Positions 1 to 8,643 of a stretch of DNA of 64,000 bases are shown here, in pieces (position 1 is the first letter of the stretch; the number at the start of each line of letters is the position of its first letter). Source of the stretch: Methylophilaceae bacterium (GTDB lineage Bacteria > Pseudomonadota > Gammaproteobacteria > Burkholderiales > Methylophilaceae). A program made the position numbers and the translations under genes. The notes under the pieces are model-generated. The model did not search any database. It saw nothing but the letters and a program-made list of their open reading frames with translations, and was not told where the DNA came from. The stretch covers positions 1-64,000 of the forward strand of contig JAFMCM010000005.1 of NCBI GenBank assembly GCA_017857755.1, written 5' to 3'.

Positions 1-198
1 ATTAATCTGCATATGAATCACTGCCCGTTTTGTCATGCGGGTGTTGCCAATGTCGTGATTCCAAGCTGCCATCTTGCTTTTGCTTTATTTTTGGCACAGC
101 AAGAAAGTGTACAATCGTTTGACCGCGAGATTGTATTCATTCCCAGCATCATTCTATCAGCGCATCTCACGCGTGGCCCCCCTGTAATCACTCTTTAA
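1..198 (+). CDS. C-terminal part of a DUF2946-family protein (5' end outside window)
   Basis: The reading frame is open from the first base of the window to a TAA at 196-198, so this is the 3' end of a gene that starts upstream; an internal ATG at 13 is unlikely to be the real start. The visible part carries a CPFC pair near its beginning and ends in an RGPP motif followed by four residues. DUF2946 proteins typically combine a Cys-containing centre with an ARGPP-like C-terminus, and they commonly sit beside TonB-dependent copper receptors (family knowledge). The next gene is such a receptor, which supports the call. The molecular function is unknown; a role in copper handling is inferred from context. 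Confidence is moderate because only about 65 residues are visible. Confidence 0.6.
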   Translation: MNLHMNHCPFCHAGVANVVIPSCHLAFALFLAQQESVQSFDREIVFIPSIILSAHLTRGPPVITL

Positions 199-330
199 GT
201 TTTAAATGCCTCGCAAGCATAGCGCTTCATGTAAGTGCATGTTATTTGTTTCATTTAATCGCCTGTTGGTTGTATTTGACTGAAATAAATCATGTGAACG
301 CCTATGACCTGCTTGTAATTGAGTTAGATA

Positions 331-2553
331 ATGATGGGGATTAACGTTGTGAGATTGAATAAAATACAAGCTTTATTATGGGTTGAGATTGCCTTAATTT
401 GTAGCTCATGGGGGCCGAATGTCGCTTATGCAGACCATTTGCATTTGGATGTGATTGATGTGGTGTCGGATACTACGCCTGAACTCAGGCAAGTGAAAGC
501 GAATGAAACAAGTGATTCCGCTAAACTATTTAAAGATGAAGCGGGGATGAGCTTTTATCGTGCTGGCGGTGTTTCTAGTTTGCCAGCTATACATGGTTTA
601 GCTGACGATAGAGTGCGCGTGCAAGTGGATGGCATGAATTTGATTTCCAGTTGTGCCAACCATATGAACCCTCCACTATCCTATATATCTCCATCCGCTG
701 TAGAGCAATTGACCGTATTTAAGGGCTTGTCCCCTGTTAGTCTAGGTGGCGACAGTATTGCTGGTACGATTTTAGTTAACTCGGCAACGCCAGAATTTGC
801 GGCGGCAGGTGAAGGTCTATTGACCCATGCTTCATTGAACACGTCCTATAAAAGTAATAATGATGAACGTGGTGTTAATGTTTCAGCAAGTGTGGCGAAT
901 GAAGAAGCCTATGTGCGCTATATCGGGTCATCAGTTGAAGCCAATAATTACCGTGCCGGTGGTAATTTTAAACCTGCAGGTTCTGCCGCAGCAGGCAGAG
1001 ACTTTTTAGATGCGGATGAAGTAGGCTCCAGCGCTTTCCGAGCGATTAACCATGCATTAGCCTTTGGCGCCAAACGGGACAATCACTTGTTTGAGGTTAA
1101 ATTAGGTTTGCAAAATATGCCCCAACAAGGCTTTCCTAATCAACGGATGGATATGACGGGAAACCAAGCCCAGCAATATAATTTTCAATATAAAGGCAGT
1201 TATGATTGGGGTCAATTAGAGGCGCAGGTTTATCATGAGCGTGTGCGACACAGCATGCAGTTTGGTGAAGATAAGCAGTTTGTTTACGGCAATGCACCTG
1301 GTATGCCGATGGATACCTTGGGTAGAACCACAGGCTTAAAGGTTAAAGCCAGTATGGAGATTTCCCAACGTGATTTTTTACGGATTGGTGCAGAGTATCA
1401 GCGCTACCGTTTGGATGATTACTGGCGCGCATCGGGGACTGGCATCATGATGTCTCCGAATACGTTCCTGAATATCAACAATGGCCAACGTGATCGATAT
1501 GACGTGTTTGCTGAAATCGACTCTCAGTGGACTCAGCAATGGTTTACCCAAGCAGGGTTGCGCAGTAGTCACGTCAAGATGGACGCAGGTTCTGTGCAAG
1601 GGTATAACAACACTACAACTGGCATGGCGCCTTATGGTGTTGCTGCTAACGCGTTCAACGCGGCGGATAGAAATGAGACTGACCACAATGTTGATATCAC
1701 TTTGTTGGCACGGTTTACCCCAAACAACTCGGAAAGCTATGAGGCTGGTTATTCGATGAAGACACGTTCTCCTAACGTATATGAACGCTTTGCATGGTCA
1801 AATAGCAATGGGATGGTCATGAACATGAATAATTGGTTTGGTGATGGCAATGGGTATGTTGGTAATCTCAACTTGAAGCCAGAAACTGCACATACGGTCA
1901 GCATGACAGCAAAGTGGCATGCTACCGAAGATAAGCATTGGCTACTTACAACCACGCCATATTTCACTTATGTCAATGACTTCATTGATGCTACTAGCTG
2001 TGCCGCTGTTGGTAAAACTTGCTCCTCTAGAAGCGATGGATTCTCTAACCTGAGTTTGTCTAATCAGTCTGCAAAACTCTATGGTGTTGATTTAAGCGCT
2101 AAAAAAGAGCTAAAAAAAGGTGGTGCGTTTGGTGGATTAAGTGCCAGTGCTTTAATTAGCTATGTTAGAGGTGAGAACACTACAACCAATGACGACTTGT
2201 ACAACATTATGCCACTCAATGCCAAGTTGGGCTTGAATCATCATTTGGGCGCTTGGAAAAACCAATTAGAATTAGAAATGGTAGCGGCAAAAAATCGTGT
2301 GCAAGCGATTCGTCATGAGGTTGAAACAGGCGGCTATACGCTACTGAATTTCTACACCAGCTATGAATGGAAGCAGGCGCGGTTTGATTTGGGCTTTGAA
2401 AATATTTTTGATAGAAAATATGCCGACCCACTTGGTGGCGCCTATCTAGGACAAGGTAAAACAATGTCTACAGATCAAACGGCGCCGCAACAAGGCGTGC
2501 AAGTGCCAGGTATTGGCCGCTCAGTGAATGTGGGACTTACTTTGTTTTATTAG
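331..2553 (+). CDS. TonB-dependent copper receptor, OprC/NosA type
   Basis: A 740-residue outer-membrane receptor expected to take up copper using TonB/ExbBD energy. Residues 1-35 form a signal peptide with likely cleavage after AYA, leaving a mature end beginning DHLHLD. The plug domain spans about 60-155 (RVRVQVDGMNL, then SAVEQLTVFKG) and the 22-stranded barrel fills the rest, ending in aromatic Y740 as porins do. A plug CxxxM motif (C108, M112, in the context CANHMNPPLSYI) and an HSM motif (H307, M309) correspond to the CxxxM-HxM copper site described for Pseudomonas OprC. It lies downstream of a DUF2946 gene and upstream of an Asp-box protein, a context seen with copper receptors. Two ATGs (331 and 334) are possible; a weak GAG lies 7 bases before the first. 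Confidence 0.88.
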   Translation: MMGINVVRLNKIQALLWVEIALICSSWGPNVAYADHLHLDVIDVVSDTTPELRQVKANETSDSAKLFKDEAGMSFYRAGGVSSLPAIHGLADDRVRVQVDGMNLISSCANHMNPPLSYISPSAVEQLTVFKGLSPVSLGGDSIAGTILVNSATPEFAAAGEGLLTHASLNTSYKSNNDERGVNVSASVANEEAYVRYIGSSVEANNYRAGGNFKPAGSAAAGRDFLDADEVGSSAFRAINHALAFGAKRDNHLFEVKLGLQNMPQQGFPNQRMDMTGNQAQQYNFQYKGSYDWGQLEAQVYHERVRHSMQFGEDKQFVYGNAPGMPMDTLGRTTGLKVKASMEISQRDFLRIGAEYQRYRLDDYWRASGTGIMMSPNTFLNINNGQRDRYDVFAEIDSQWTQQWFTQAGLRSSHVKMDAGSVQGYNNTTTGMAPYGVAANAFNAADRNETDHNVDITLLARFTPNNSESYEAGYSMKTRSPNVYERFAWSNSNGMVMNMNNWFGDGNGYVGNLNLKPETAHTVSMTAKWHATEDKHWLLTTTPYFTYVNDFIDATSCAAVGKTCSSRSDGFSNLSLSNQSAKLYGVDLSAKKELKKGGAFGGLSASALISYVRGENTTTNDDLYNIMPLNAKLGLNHHLGAWKNQLELEMVAAKNRVQAIRHEVETGGYTLLNFYTSYEWKQARFDLGFENIFDRKYADPLGGAYLGQGKTMSTDQTAPQQGVQVPGIGRSVNVGLTLFY

Positions 2554-2762
2554 TTTTTTTAAATCATTCGGCGTCTATTTTTGAGTGTGAGTTAGACGAA
2601 GTTGTTCAATAGACAACAGTTAGCTACGCGGTTTAGAAAGGAGTCTGGCGCATCAAAGTCAGTTTCGATTATGGACAGTGTTGGGCTAACTGCTGAGATG
2701 TTAGAGTGAGCAAGTGTGCACATAGTTTGAGCATCTTTAGGCTTTACAAATGGAAGTAGACA

Positions 2763-3977
2763 ATGGAGTTAGGTTATACGATGAAAAATAGCATATTAAG
2801 CATAATGATAGTCGTAATCACTTTGCTAGTTGGCAAAGGATTTGCGCACGAAGGTCATATCAAAAACGATGCATCCAACCTAGCAGTTAGCCTTGTCTTT
2901 GATCAACAAGGGCAGTTGTGGCGTGCTCATGTGCTTGATGGATTTGTTTTTGTTGATCAAAGTAGCGATCGAGGCAAAACTTTCTCCAAGCATGTGAAGG
3001 TCAATCAGCGCCCACAAAAAATTGCAGCAAAAGGAGAGGAGCGCCCTAAAATCGCCATAGCACCTAATGGGGATGTTTACTTGACATGGACACAAGGACT
3101 AAGTAAGCCTTCTAGTGGCTACATATGGTTTTCACGCTCAAGTGATGGTGGTGAGCATTTTGATGAGCCAATGATTGTGCATCAAGATCGTGCGGAAATT
3201 ACCCATCGGTTTGACGCGCTTAATGTTGCACCTAATGGTGTGATTACAGTGGCATGGGTGGATGAACGGGATCTAGCATTAGCCGAAATAACAAAAGACA
3301 GATCTGCTGGTGCAGCAATTTATTACGCGCGTTCTTTTGATAGAGGTGCGACCTTTGAAAAAGAACAAAAGTTAGCGGATAGTAGTTGCGAGTGTTGCCG
3401 AATTGCCATGACGAATAAGCCTGATGGGACTGCTGTTGCAATGTGGCGGCATGTATTTGAAGGAGGTGAGCGCGATCATATGATCGCTGAAGTACCAAAA
3501 GCGGGTATGGTACCGCAACTAAATCGCGCAACATTTGGGCACTGGAAAATAAATGGTTGTCCGCATCATGGCGGTGCGCTTGCCATCGGTGAGAATGCTT
3601 CAGGCTGGTGGGGTTACCACTTAGCCTATTTTGACGGAAAAGATAAAAAACCGGGGCTGTATTATAGCCGTATGGATGGCAATGCTTGGGTGACATCCCC
3701 CGCTAAGAAATTTGGTAATCATACTCAGCAAGCTAGATATCCCACTGTGTTGAGCATGGGCGATAAAGTTTGGCTGGCTTGGTTGGAAACAGGAGCAGAT
3801 AATATGAATAAGGTGATGGGCTTGACTTCATTAGATGGAGGCAAGACTTGGTCCGATGCTGGTATTTTGTTGAATGCTGGTCTCCAGACGGATGATCCTC
3901 AGTTGCTACAGTTTAAAGAGACGGTTTTTTTGGTTGTTAACACTAAAGAAGGGCTTAAAGTGCGCGCGCTGCAGTAA
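2763..3977 (+). CDS. Secreted Asp-box (BNR-like) beta-propeller protein of a copper-receptor locus
   Basis: A 404-residue exported protein of sialidase-like beta-propeller fold. Four Asp-box repeats are visible: SDRGKTF (from residue 68), SSDGGEHF (126), SFDRGATF (191) and SLDGGKTW (356). A hydrophobic signal peptide ends at about residue 28, and the mature end begins HEGH. Cysteine/histidine clusters CECC (C209, C211, C212) and CPHH (C266, H268, H269) are plausible metal-binding sites (inference). No FRIP motif is visible near the N-terminus, so true sialidase activity is unlikely despite the generic annotation such proteins receive. Start 2763 has a GGAAG six bases upstream; an in-frame ATG at 2781 would give a more canonical signal peptide (MKNSILSI). 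The 209-base gap to the receptor gene has no clear terminator, so co-transcription is possible. Confidence 0.75.
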   Translation: MELGYTMKNSILSIMIVVITLLVGKGFAHEGHIKNDASNLAVSLVFDQQGQLWRAHVLDGFVFVDQSSDRGKTFSKHVKVNQRPQKIAAKGEERPKIAIAPNGDVYLTWTQGLSKPSSGYIWFSRSSDGGEHFDEPMIVHQDRAEITHRFDALNVAPNGVITVAWVDERDLALAEITKDRSAGAAIYYARSFDRGATFEKEQKLADSSCECCRIAMTNKPDGTAVAMWRHVFEGGERDHMIAEVPKAGMVPQLNRATFGHWKINGCPHHGGALAIGENASGWWGYHLAYFDGKDKKPGLYYSRMDGNAWVTSPAKKFGNHTQQARYPTVLSMGDKVWLAWLETGADNMNKVMGLTSLDGGKTWSDAGILLNAGLQTDDPQLLQFKETVFLVVNTKEGLKVRALQ

Positions 3978-4113
3978 TTAGCTTTAAGCGGCTGTTAAGC
4001 TTAGGCTTCTGTAACAGGCATTGCAATTAACAGGGTCACGCCATGTAGACGAAATGTCGGCTGCTACGGAAGTGTTCGCCAAATCTTTAATAACCCTAAT
4101 ATAGATATTGCTA

Positions 4114-4138
4114 TTGAAAATAATCCAATCATCCGCAT
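4114..4138 (+). promoter_or_regulatory. Candidate heat-shock (sigma-32) promoter of clpB
   Basis: TTGAAA at 4114-4119 is followed, after a 13-base spacer, by CCGCAT at 4133-4138 and then GT. The Escherichia coli sigma-32 consensus is CTTGAAA, a spacer of about 11-16, then CCCCATNT, so this is a close match with one mismatch in the core -10. Transcription would start near 4145, about 35 bases before the clpB ATG. Heat-shock control of clpB is well established; the assignment here rests only on the motif match. Confidence 0.6.
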
Positions 4139-4179
4139 GTTATAAATAAGTTAATTGTATTGTTATAAGGAGATTGGAT

Positions 4180-6780
4180 ATGCGTTTTGATAAGCTTACG
4201 ACAAAATTTCAGCAAGCACTTGCTGATGCACAAAGCATAGCACTTGGTGCAGATAACCCAACCATCGAACCTCAACACTTATTATTCGCCTTATTAAATC
4301 AAGAGGACAGTAGCGCAGCAGCGCTACTCAGGCGAGCTGGAGCACAGGTCAACGCAATTAAAAAGGCGCTCAATGATGCAATTGAGCAGCTCCCAAAGAC
4401 AGCAGATAGTAATGGCGAAATCGCTATTTCTCGTGATTTGAATAACCTACTGAACATCTCAGATAAGTTCGCCCAGAAGCGAAATGACGCTTATATTGCT
4501 AGCGAAATGTTTTTGCTAGCTTTAGCTAACGATAAAGGTGAAGCAGGCCAGTTACTCAAAAAAAATGGACTCACTCAAACGGCACTTGAGGCCGCTGTTA
4601 TGGCTGTCCGTGGCAATGAGAGTGTCGACAATCAGGAGGCGGAAGGGCAACGTGAGGCGCTTAAAAAATATACGGTTGATTTAACAGAACGTGCTCGTGC
4701 GGGTAAATTAGACCCAGTCATTGGACGGGATGATGAGATTCGTCGCACTATCCAAATTCTCGGACGCCGTACCAAAAATAATCCAGTATTGATTGGTGAG
4801 CCAGGTGTTGGTAAAACGGCAATTGTAGAAGGATTGGCGCAAAGAATTATTGATGGCGAGGTGCCTGACTCTCTTAAAAATAAAAAAGTATTGACGCTCG
4901 ATATGGCTGCTTTATTAGCTGGGGCTAAATATCGAGGTGACTTTGAGGAGCGGTTAAAATCTGTGCTAAAAGAGTTAGCACAGGATGAAGGCCAGACCAT
5001 TGTCTTTATTGATGAGATTCACACGATGGTCGGTGCTGGTGGTGCTGAAGGTGCGATGGATGCAGGCAATATGCTCAAACCTGCTTTGGCACGTGGTGAG
5101 TTGCACTGTGTGGGTGCGACAACACTGAATGAGTATAGGCAATATGTTGAAAAAGATGCGGCTTTAGAACGTCGCTTTCAAAAAGTCTTAGTGGATGAGC
5201 CGAGCGTAGAGGCAACAATTGCTATTTTGCGCGGCTTACAAGAAAAATACGAGGTGCATCATGGCGTTGAAATTACCGACCCTGCGATTGTAGCGGCGGC
5301 AGAATTATCTCATCGCTACATTACCGATAGATTTTTGCCTGATAAGGCGATTGACTTAATTGATGAGGCAGCAAGTCGTATTAAAATGGAAATAGATTCT
5401 AAACCTGAGGTAATGGATAAACTGGAACGTCGCTTGATTCAGCTCAAAATTGAGCGTGAGGCGGTGCGTCGTGAAAAAGACGAAGGAAGTAAAAAACAGT
5501 TTGAACTAATAGAGGAAGAAATTAATAAATTAGAAAAAGAATATGCTGATTTAGAAGAGATTTGGAAGGCGGAGAAAGCACATGTGCAAGGCTCTGCTCA
5601 AATTAAAGAAGCTGTTGAAAAGGTCAGATATGAGATGGAAGAAGCTACCCGTAAAGGTGATTGGCAAAAGGTCTCTGAGCTACAATATGGCAAATTGCCA
5701 CAGTTGGAAGCGCAATTAAATCAGGCTATTACTTCGGAGCATGACACCTTAGCCTCCGACCATTCGCAGATCAAACACAGAATGCTTCGTACTGAGGTGG
5801 GTGCGGAAGAAATTGCGGAGGTTGTGAGCCGTGCAACTGGTATTCCAGTAAGTAAGATGATGACTGGAGAGCGTGACAAATTGCTTACTATGGAAGCAAA
5901 ATTACATGAGCGAGTGGTGGGGCAAGATGAAGCGGTTCGCTTAGTATCAGACGCAATTCGTCGTTCTCGTTCTGGGTTAGGTGATCCTACACGTCCTTAT
6001 GGTAGTTTTTTGTTTTTAGGTCCAACAGGCGTAGGTAAAACAGAGTTGTGTAAATCGTTGGCCAACTTCTTGTTTAATTCAGAAGAGCATTTAATTCGAA
6101 TTGATATGAGTGAGTTTATGGAGAAACACTCTGTTGCACGGATGATAGGTGCGCCTCCAGGTTATGTCGGTTATGAAGAAGGGGGAACGCTAACGGAAGC
6201 TGTGCGTCGTAAACCTTACTCGGTTATTTTGCTAGACGAAGTAGAAAAAGCGCATCCAGATGTGTTTAATGTGCTGTTGCAGGTGTTAGATGATGGACGC
6301 TTAACCGATGGGCAAGGGCGTACTGTAGACTTTAAAAATACTGTGATTATTATGACCAGCAATCTTGGTAGTCAAATGATACAAAGTATGAGCGAGCAAG
6401 ATTATCATGTGGTGAAGTTGGCGGTAATGGGTGAAGTCAAAACTCACTTTAGGCCTGAGTTCATTAATCGCATTGATGAAGTCGTTGTATTCCACGCTTT
6501 AGGTGAGGAAAATGTTCGTGAGATTGCTAATATCCAATTGCAATATTTAGCCAAGCGTTTAAATGCGATGGATATGACACTAACGCTGACAGATGAGGCA
6601 GTAACCGAGATTGCTAATGCTGGGTTTGATTCTATTTATGGCGCAAGGCCTTTAAAACGCGCGATACAAAGTGAAATTGAAAACCCATTAGCACGAGAGA
6701 TTTTGGCAGGTCACTTTGTAGCCAAAGATACCATCAATGTTGACGTGAAAGCGGGTAAGCTCATCTTTAATAAAGCTTAA
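4180..6780 (+). CDS. clpB: ATP-dependent disaggregase ClpB
   Basis: ClpB is a hexameric AAA+ chaperone of the cytoplasm that pulls polypeptides out of aggregates together with DnaK. The product is 866 residues. An N-terminal Clp repeat domain (about 1-145) precedes AAA-1 with Walker A GEPGVGKT at 206-213 and a Walker B containing FIDEIH. A long charged coiled-coil middle domain (about 410-520) precedes AAA-2 with Walker A GPTGVGKT at 614-621, and the C-terminal D2 small domain contains GARPLKRAI. The ATG at 4180 is preferred over a TTG two codons earlier because AAGGAG lies seven bases before it and the product then begins MRFDKLT, the usual ClpB start. It stands alone, behind a candidate heat-shock promoter. 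Confidence 0.98.
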   Translation: MRFDKLTTKFQQALADAQSIALGADNPTIEPQHLLFALLNQEDSSAAALLRRAGAQVNAIKKALNDAIEQLPKTADSNGEIAISRDLNNLLNISDKFAQKRNDAYIASEMFLLALANDKGEAGQLLKKNGLTQTALEAAVMAVRGNESVDNQEAEGQREALKKYTVDLTERARAGKLDPVIGRDDEIRRTIQILGRRTKNNPVLIGEPGVGKTAIVEGLAQRIIDGEVPDSLKNKKVLTLDMAALLAGAKYRGDFEERLKSVLKELAQDEGQTIVFIDEIHTMVGAGGAEGAMDAGNMLKPALARGELHCVGATTLNEYRQYVEKDAALERRFQKVLVDEPSVEATIAILRGLQEKYEVHHGVEITDPAIVAAAELSHRYITDRFLPDKAIDLIDEAASRIKMEIDSKPEVMDKLERRLIQLKIEREAVRREKDEGSKKQFELIEEEINKLEKEYADLEEIWKAEKAHVQGSAQIKEAVEKVRYEMEEATRKGDWQKVSELQYGKLPQLEAQLNQAITSEHDTLASDHSQIKHRMLRTEVGAEEIAEVVSRATGIPVSKMMTGERDKLLTMEAKLHERVVGQDEAVRLVSDAIRRSRSGLGDPTRPYGSFLFLGPTGVGKTELCKSLANFLFNSEEHLIRIDMSEFMEKHSVARMIGAPPGYVGYEEGGTLTEAVRRKPYSVILLDEVEKAHPDVFNVLLQVLDDGRLTDGQGRTVDFKNTVIIMTSNLGSQMIQSMSEQDYHVVKLAVMGEVKTHFRPEFINRIDEVVVFHALGEENVREIANIQLQYLAKRLNAMDMTLTLTDEAVTEIANAGFDSIYGARPLKRAIQSEIENPLAREILAGHFVAKDTINVDVKAGKLIFNKA

Positions 6781-6979
6781 ATATTGCAACACACCAAAAA
6801 TAAGGTACAAAAGATTGGCAATTAACTTGAATGTACAATTCGTGTTGGCGTAATGAATATCCTTACTTACGCCTTGCCGTATCTTGTGTAGCTTAAATTG
6901 GCTTTACAGATAGTCTGTTGGTCTTCGACAGCTTGATGGTCGTCTTATTTTAACCAGCTCCAATTATAGGGAGGTCGAA

Positions 6980-7501
6980 ATGGTAATAAAACAAACATTA
7001 TTGATGTTGCTATTCAGCTTGCTTTTAAGTGCCTGTGCGTCAATGGGGCAATCTTCACAGTCATCAATCAAGCGTATATCTCCAGAAGCGCTGCAAGCCT
7101 TGATTCCCGAGGCTGTTGCAAGTTATACACTAGAGGAAATCGTGCAAGATACAAAACAAGCCAAATCGCCTGAGGATATTATTGAAAAAATCAAGGCGAG
7201 TGATTCACGTTATGAATTAAGTGTAAAAGAAATACTAGCTTTAAACCAACAGGGTGTTGATGTTAGCGTGTTAAATTACATCCAAGAAAATAATGAACTC
7301 GCTAAACAAAACTATATAGCTGATGAGATTAATAAGGCAAACAATGAAAAAGAACAAGCGTTGAATAGATTAAATCAGGAGCGTCTATGGCAGATGAATC
7401 GTTTTTATGACCCGTTTTGGGGCCCTTTTGGCGGACCATTCATGAGTCCTTTTGGTAGGCGGTTTGGTGGTGCTTATTTTCAATATCCATTTTTTAGATG
7501 A
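6980..7501 (+). CDS. Putative lipoprotein with Phe/Gly/Pro-rich C-terminus
   Basis: A 173-residue predicted lipoprotein of unknown function. The signal peptide ends in a good lipobox (LLSAC, with the modified Cys at residue 19). A helical, charged middle follows (about 30-125) including KSPEDIIEKIKASDSRYEL and NEKEQALNRLNQERLWQ, and then a C-terminal tail of about 30 residues rich in Phe, Gly, Pro and Trp (WGPFGGPFMSPFGRRFGG) ending PFFR. The lack of a basic residue at position +2 suggests outer-membrane sorting (inference). A GGGAGG sequence 7 bases before the ATG is a strong ribosome binding site. It sits between clpB and yjbQ with gaps of about 200 and 65 bases, so it may be its own unit or be cotranscribed with yjbQ. 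Confidence 0.8.
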   Translation: MVIKQTLLMLLFSLLLSACASMGQSSQSSIKRISPEALQALIPEAVASYTLEEIVQDTKQAKSPEDIIEKIKASDSRYELSVKEILALNQQGVDVSVLNYIQENNELAKQNYIADEINKANNEKEQALNRLNQERLWQMNRFYDPFWGPFGGPFMSPFGRRFGGAYFQYPFFR

Positions 7502-7566
7502 ACCCGAAGCGAGAATTTCGCTTTGCTATTTGAAGCAGAGGATTCCGTTTAATTTATAGAGTAAAA

Positions 7567-7989
7567 ATGATGCGACAATTTACGAATACCATAGCAGTCA
7601 AAGCAGAGGGTCGTCGGCTTTATGACATCACATCGGATGTGTTAAGTTGGGCACATCAACATTCTGTCGGGACAGGTTTGTTAACCTTATATATCCAGCA
7701 CACTTCCGCGAGTTTATTAATCAACGAAAATTACGATAGTGATGTATTGGTTGATATGGAGGCGTTTTTTAATCGATTAGTCCCAGATGGAAATGATTTA
7801 TTTATTCATACAATTGAAGGCCCTGATGACATGCCTGCACATGTGCGGACAGCATTGACACAAACTAGCTTATCTATTCCTCTCGTTGATGGAAAGTTAG
7901 CGATTGGACAATGGCAGGGCATATTTTTGTTTGAACATAGACATATGCCAGCCACACGCCGAATCGTGATGCATTTAATCGGTGAGTAA
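7567..7989 (+). CDS. yjbQ: YjbQ / UPF0047 family protein
   Basis: A 140-residue member of the UPF0047 family, annotated in databases as a secondary thiamine-phosphate synthase-type enzyme because some members complement thiE mutants weakly; the physiological reaction is not settled. Family marks are HTSASLLINEN with the conserved His, then DMEAFFNRLVPDG, HTIEGPDDMPAHVR, and GQWQGIFLFEHR near the C-terminus. Length matches the family (about 135-140). Two adjacent ATGs (7567 and 7570) are possible. No thiamine genes are nearby, so context gives no support for a role in thiamine synthesis. Confidence 0.9.
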   Translation: MMRQFTNTIAVKAEGRRLYDITSDVLSWAHQHSVGTGLLTLYIQHTSASLLINENYDSDVLVDMEAFFNRLVPDGNDLFIHTIEGPDDMPAHVRTALTQTSLSIPLVDGKLAIGQWQGIFLFEHRHMPATRRIVMHLIGE

Positions 7990-8331
7990 TCTTATTCAAG
8001 TATCAAGTATCTGATTTATCGGATACTTAAAAGGGGTATAAAATTGTTTCGGTATCAATCGGTATGACGTCGTGCACGTTTCCTTAACTTTGACATACTA
8101 TGAGTGAGTTAATGTGTGGATGGATATGTCGAAAAGATTGTCGAAATAGTTGTTTTGAAATAGGTGCTTAAGTAAAAGGAAGTCGCATTTAGGCAAATTA
8201 CCAACAAATTAAGGACATCTGACTACGAAATTTGTAAAATACTAGTGTGGGACAGTTGTAAAGTGACATTAGTTTTGTTATTGTCGTAAGGGAAGTGCGG
8301 TTTTTTAATAAAAATTATTGGGAGATGATTA
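7990..8331. other. 342-base intergenic region
   Basis: No gene is apparent on either strand. A short inverted repeat (AAGTATC at 8005-8011 and GATACTT at 8022-8028, loop of 10) lies just after yjbQ and is followed by A-rich sequence on the plus strand, so it is not a convincing terminator. The heptamer TTGTAAA occurs twice further down (near 8230 and 8258). A TTGACA near 8093 has no fitting -10 element. The end of the region must carry the promoter and leader of the small lipoprotein gene, with GGGAGAT just before its ATG. Confidence 0.5.
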
Positions 8332-8562
8332 ATGAAATTAACTTATAAATTATTAGTCCCTGCGTTATTGGCAGGTTTGTTATTAGTAGCGTGTGGCGAA
8401 AAAGAGACTGCTCCAGTTGAAGAGATGGCAACAGAAGCAGTTGCGCCAGCCGAAGAAATGGCAACTGGCGATGCTGCACCAGCTGAAGAAGCGGTTTCAC
8501 AAGAGCCAGGAGGTTATGTACCAACACCTGATGAGCTTATTCCAGGTGAAACAAGAGAGTAA
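8332..8562 (+). CDS. Small acidic lipoprotein with 11-residue repeats
   Basis: A 76-residue predicted lipoprotein. The signal peptide (MKLTYKLLVPALLAGLLLVAC) ends in a good lipobox with Cys at 21. The mature part is short, acidic and low in complexity: PVEEMATEAVA, PAEEMATGDAA and PAEEAVS form three imperfect copies of an 11-residue unit, followed by a Gly/Pro/Glu tail. Such proteins are usually surface tethers or of unknown role, and no function can be assigned. GGGAGATGATTA before the ATG gives a good ribosome binding site. A strong terminator follows 30 bases downstream, so this is a monocistronic gene. The alternative reading in the overlapping +1 frame is rejected because it lacks a signal and is highly basic. 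Confidence 0.75.
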   Translation: MKLTYKLLVPALLAGLLLVACGEKETAPVEEMATEAVAPAEEMATGDAAPAEEAVSQEPGGYVPTPDELIPGETRE

Positions 8563-8593
8563 TTTTTATTTAGTTTAACCTAAGTAAGAAAAC

Positions 8594-8622
8594 AAAAAAC
8601 GCACTTTTTAGTGCGTTTTTTA
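8594..8622. terminator. Bidirectional rho-independent terminator
   Basis: ACGCACT (8599-8605) pairs with AGTGCGT (8610-8616) around a four-base loop, flanked by an A run on the left and a T run on the right, so it can work on both strands. It closes the small lipoprotein gene on the plus strand and the envC-gpmI unit on the minus strand. Confidence 0.9.
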
Positions 8623-8643
8623 TAGATGCTCGAGTCATAGATC

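Noticed and set aside
2763-3977. True exo-sialidase
   Set aside because: Only the Asp-box repeats fit. The N-terminal FRIP motif is missing, and the Cys/His clusters are not a sialidase feature.
4632-5000. 122-codon minus-strand open frame inside clpB, and similar antisense frames in gltX-like long genes such as leuS and lptD
   Set aside because: They are shadows of strongly conserved coding sequence on the other strand, with basic low-complexity translations.
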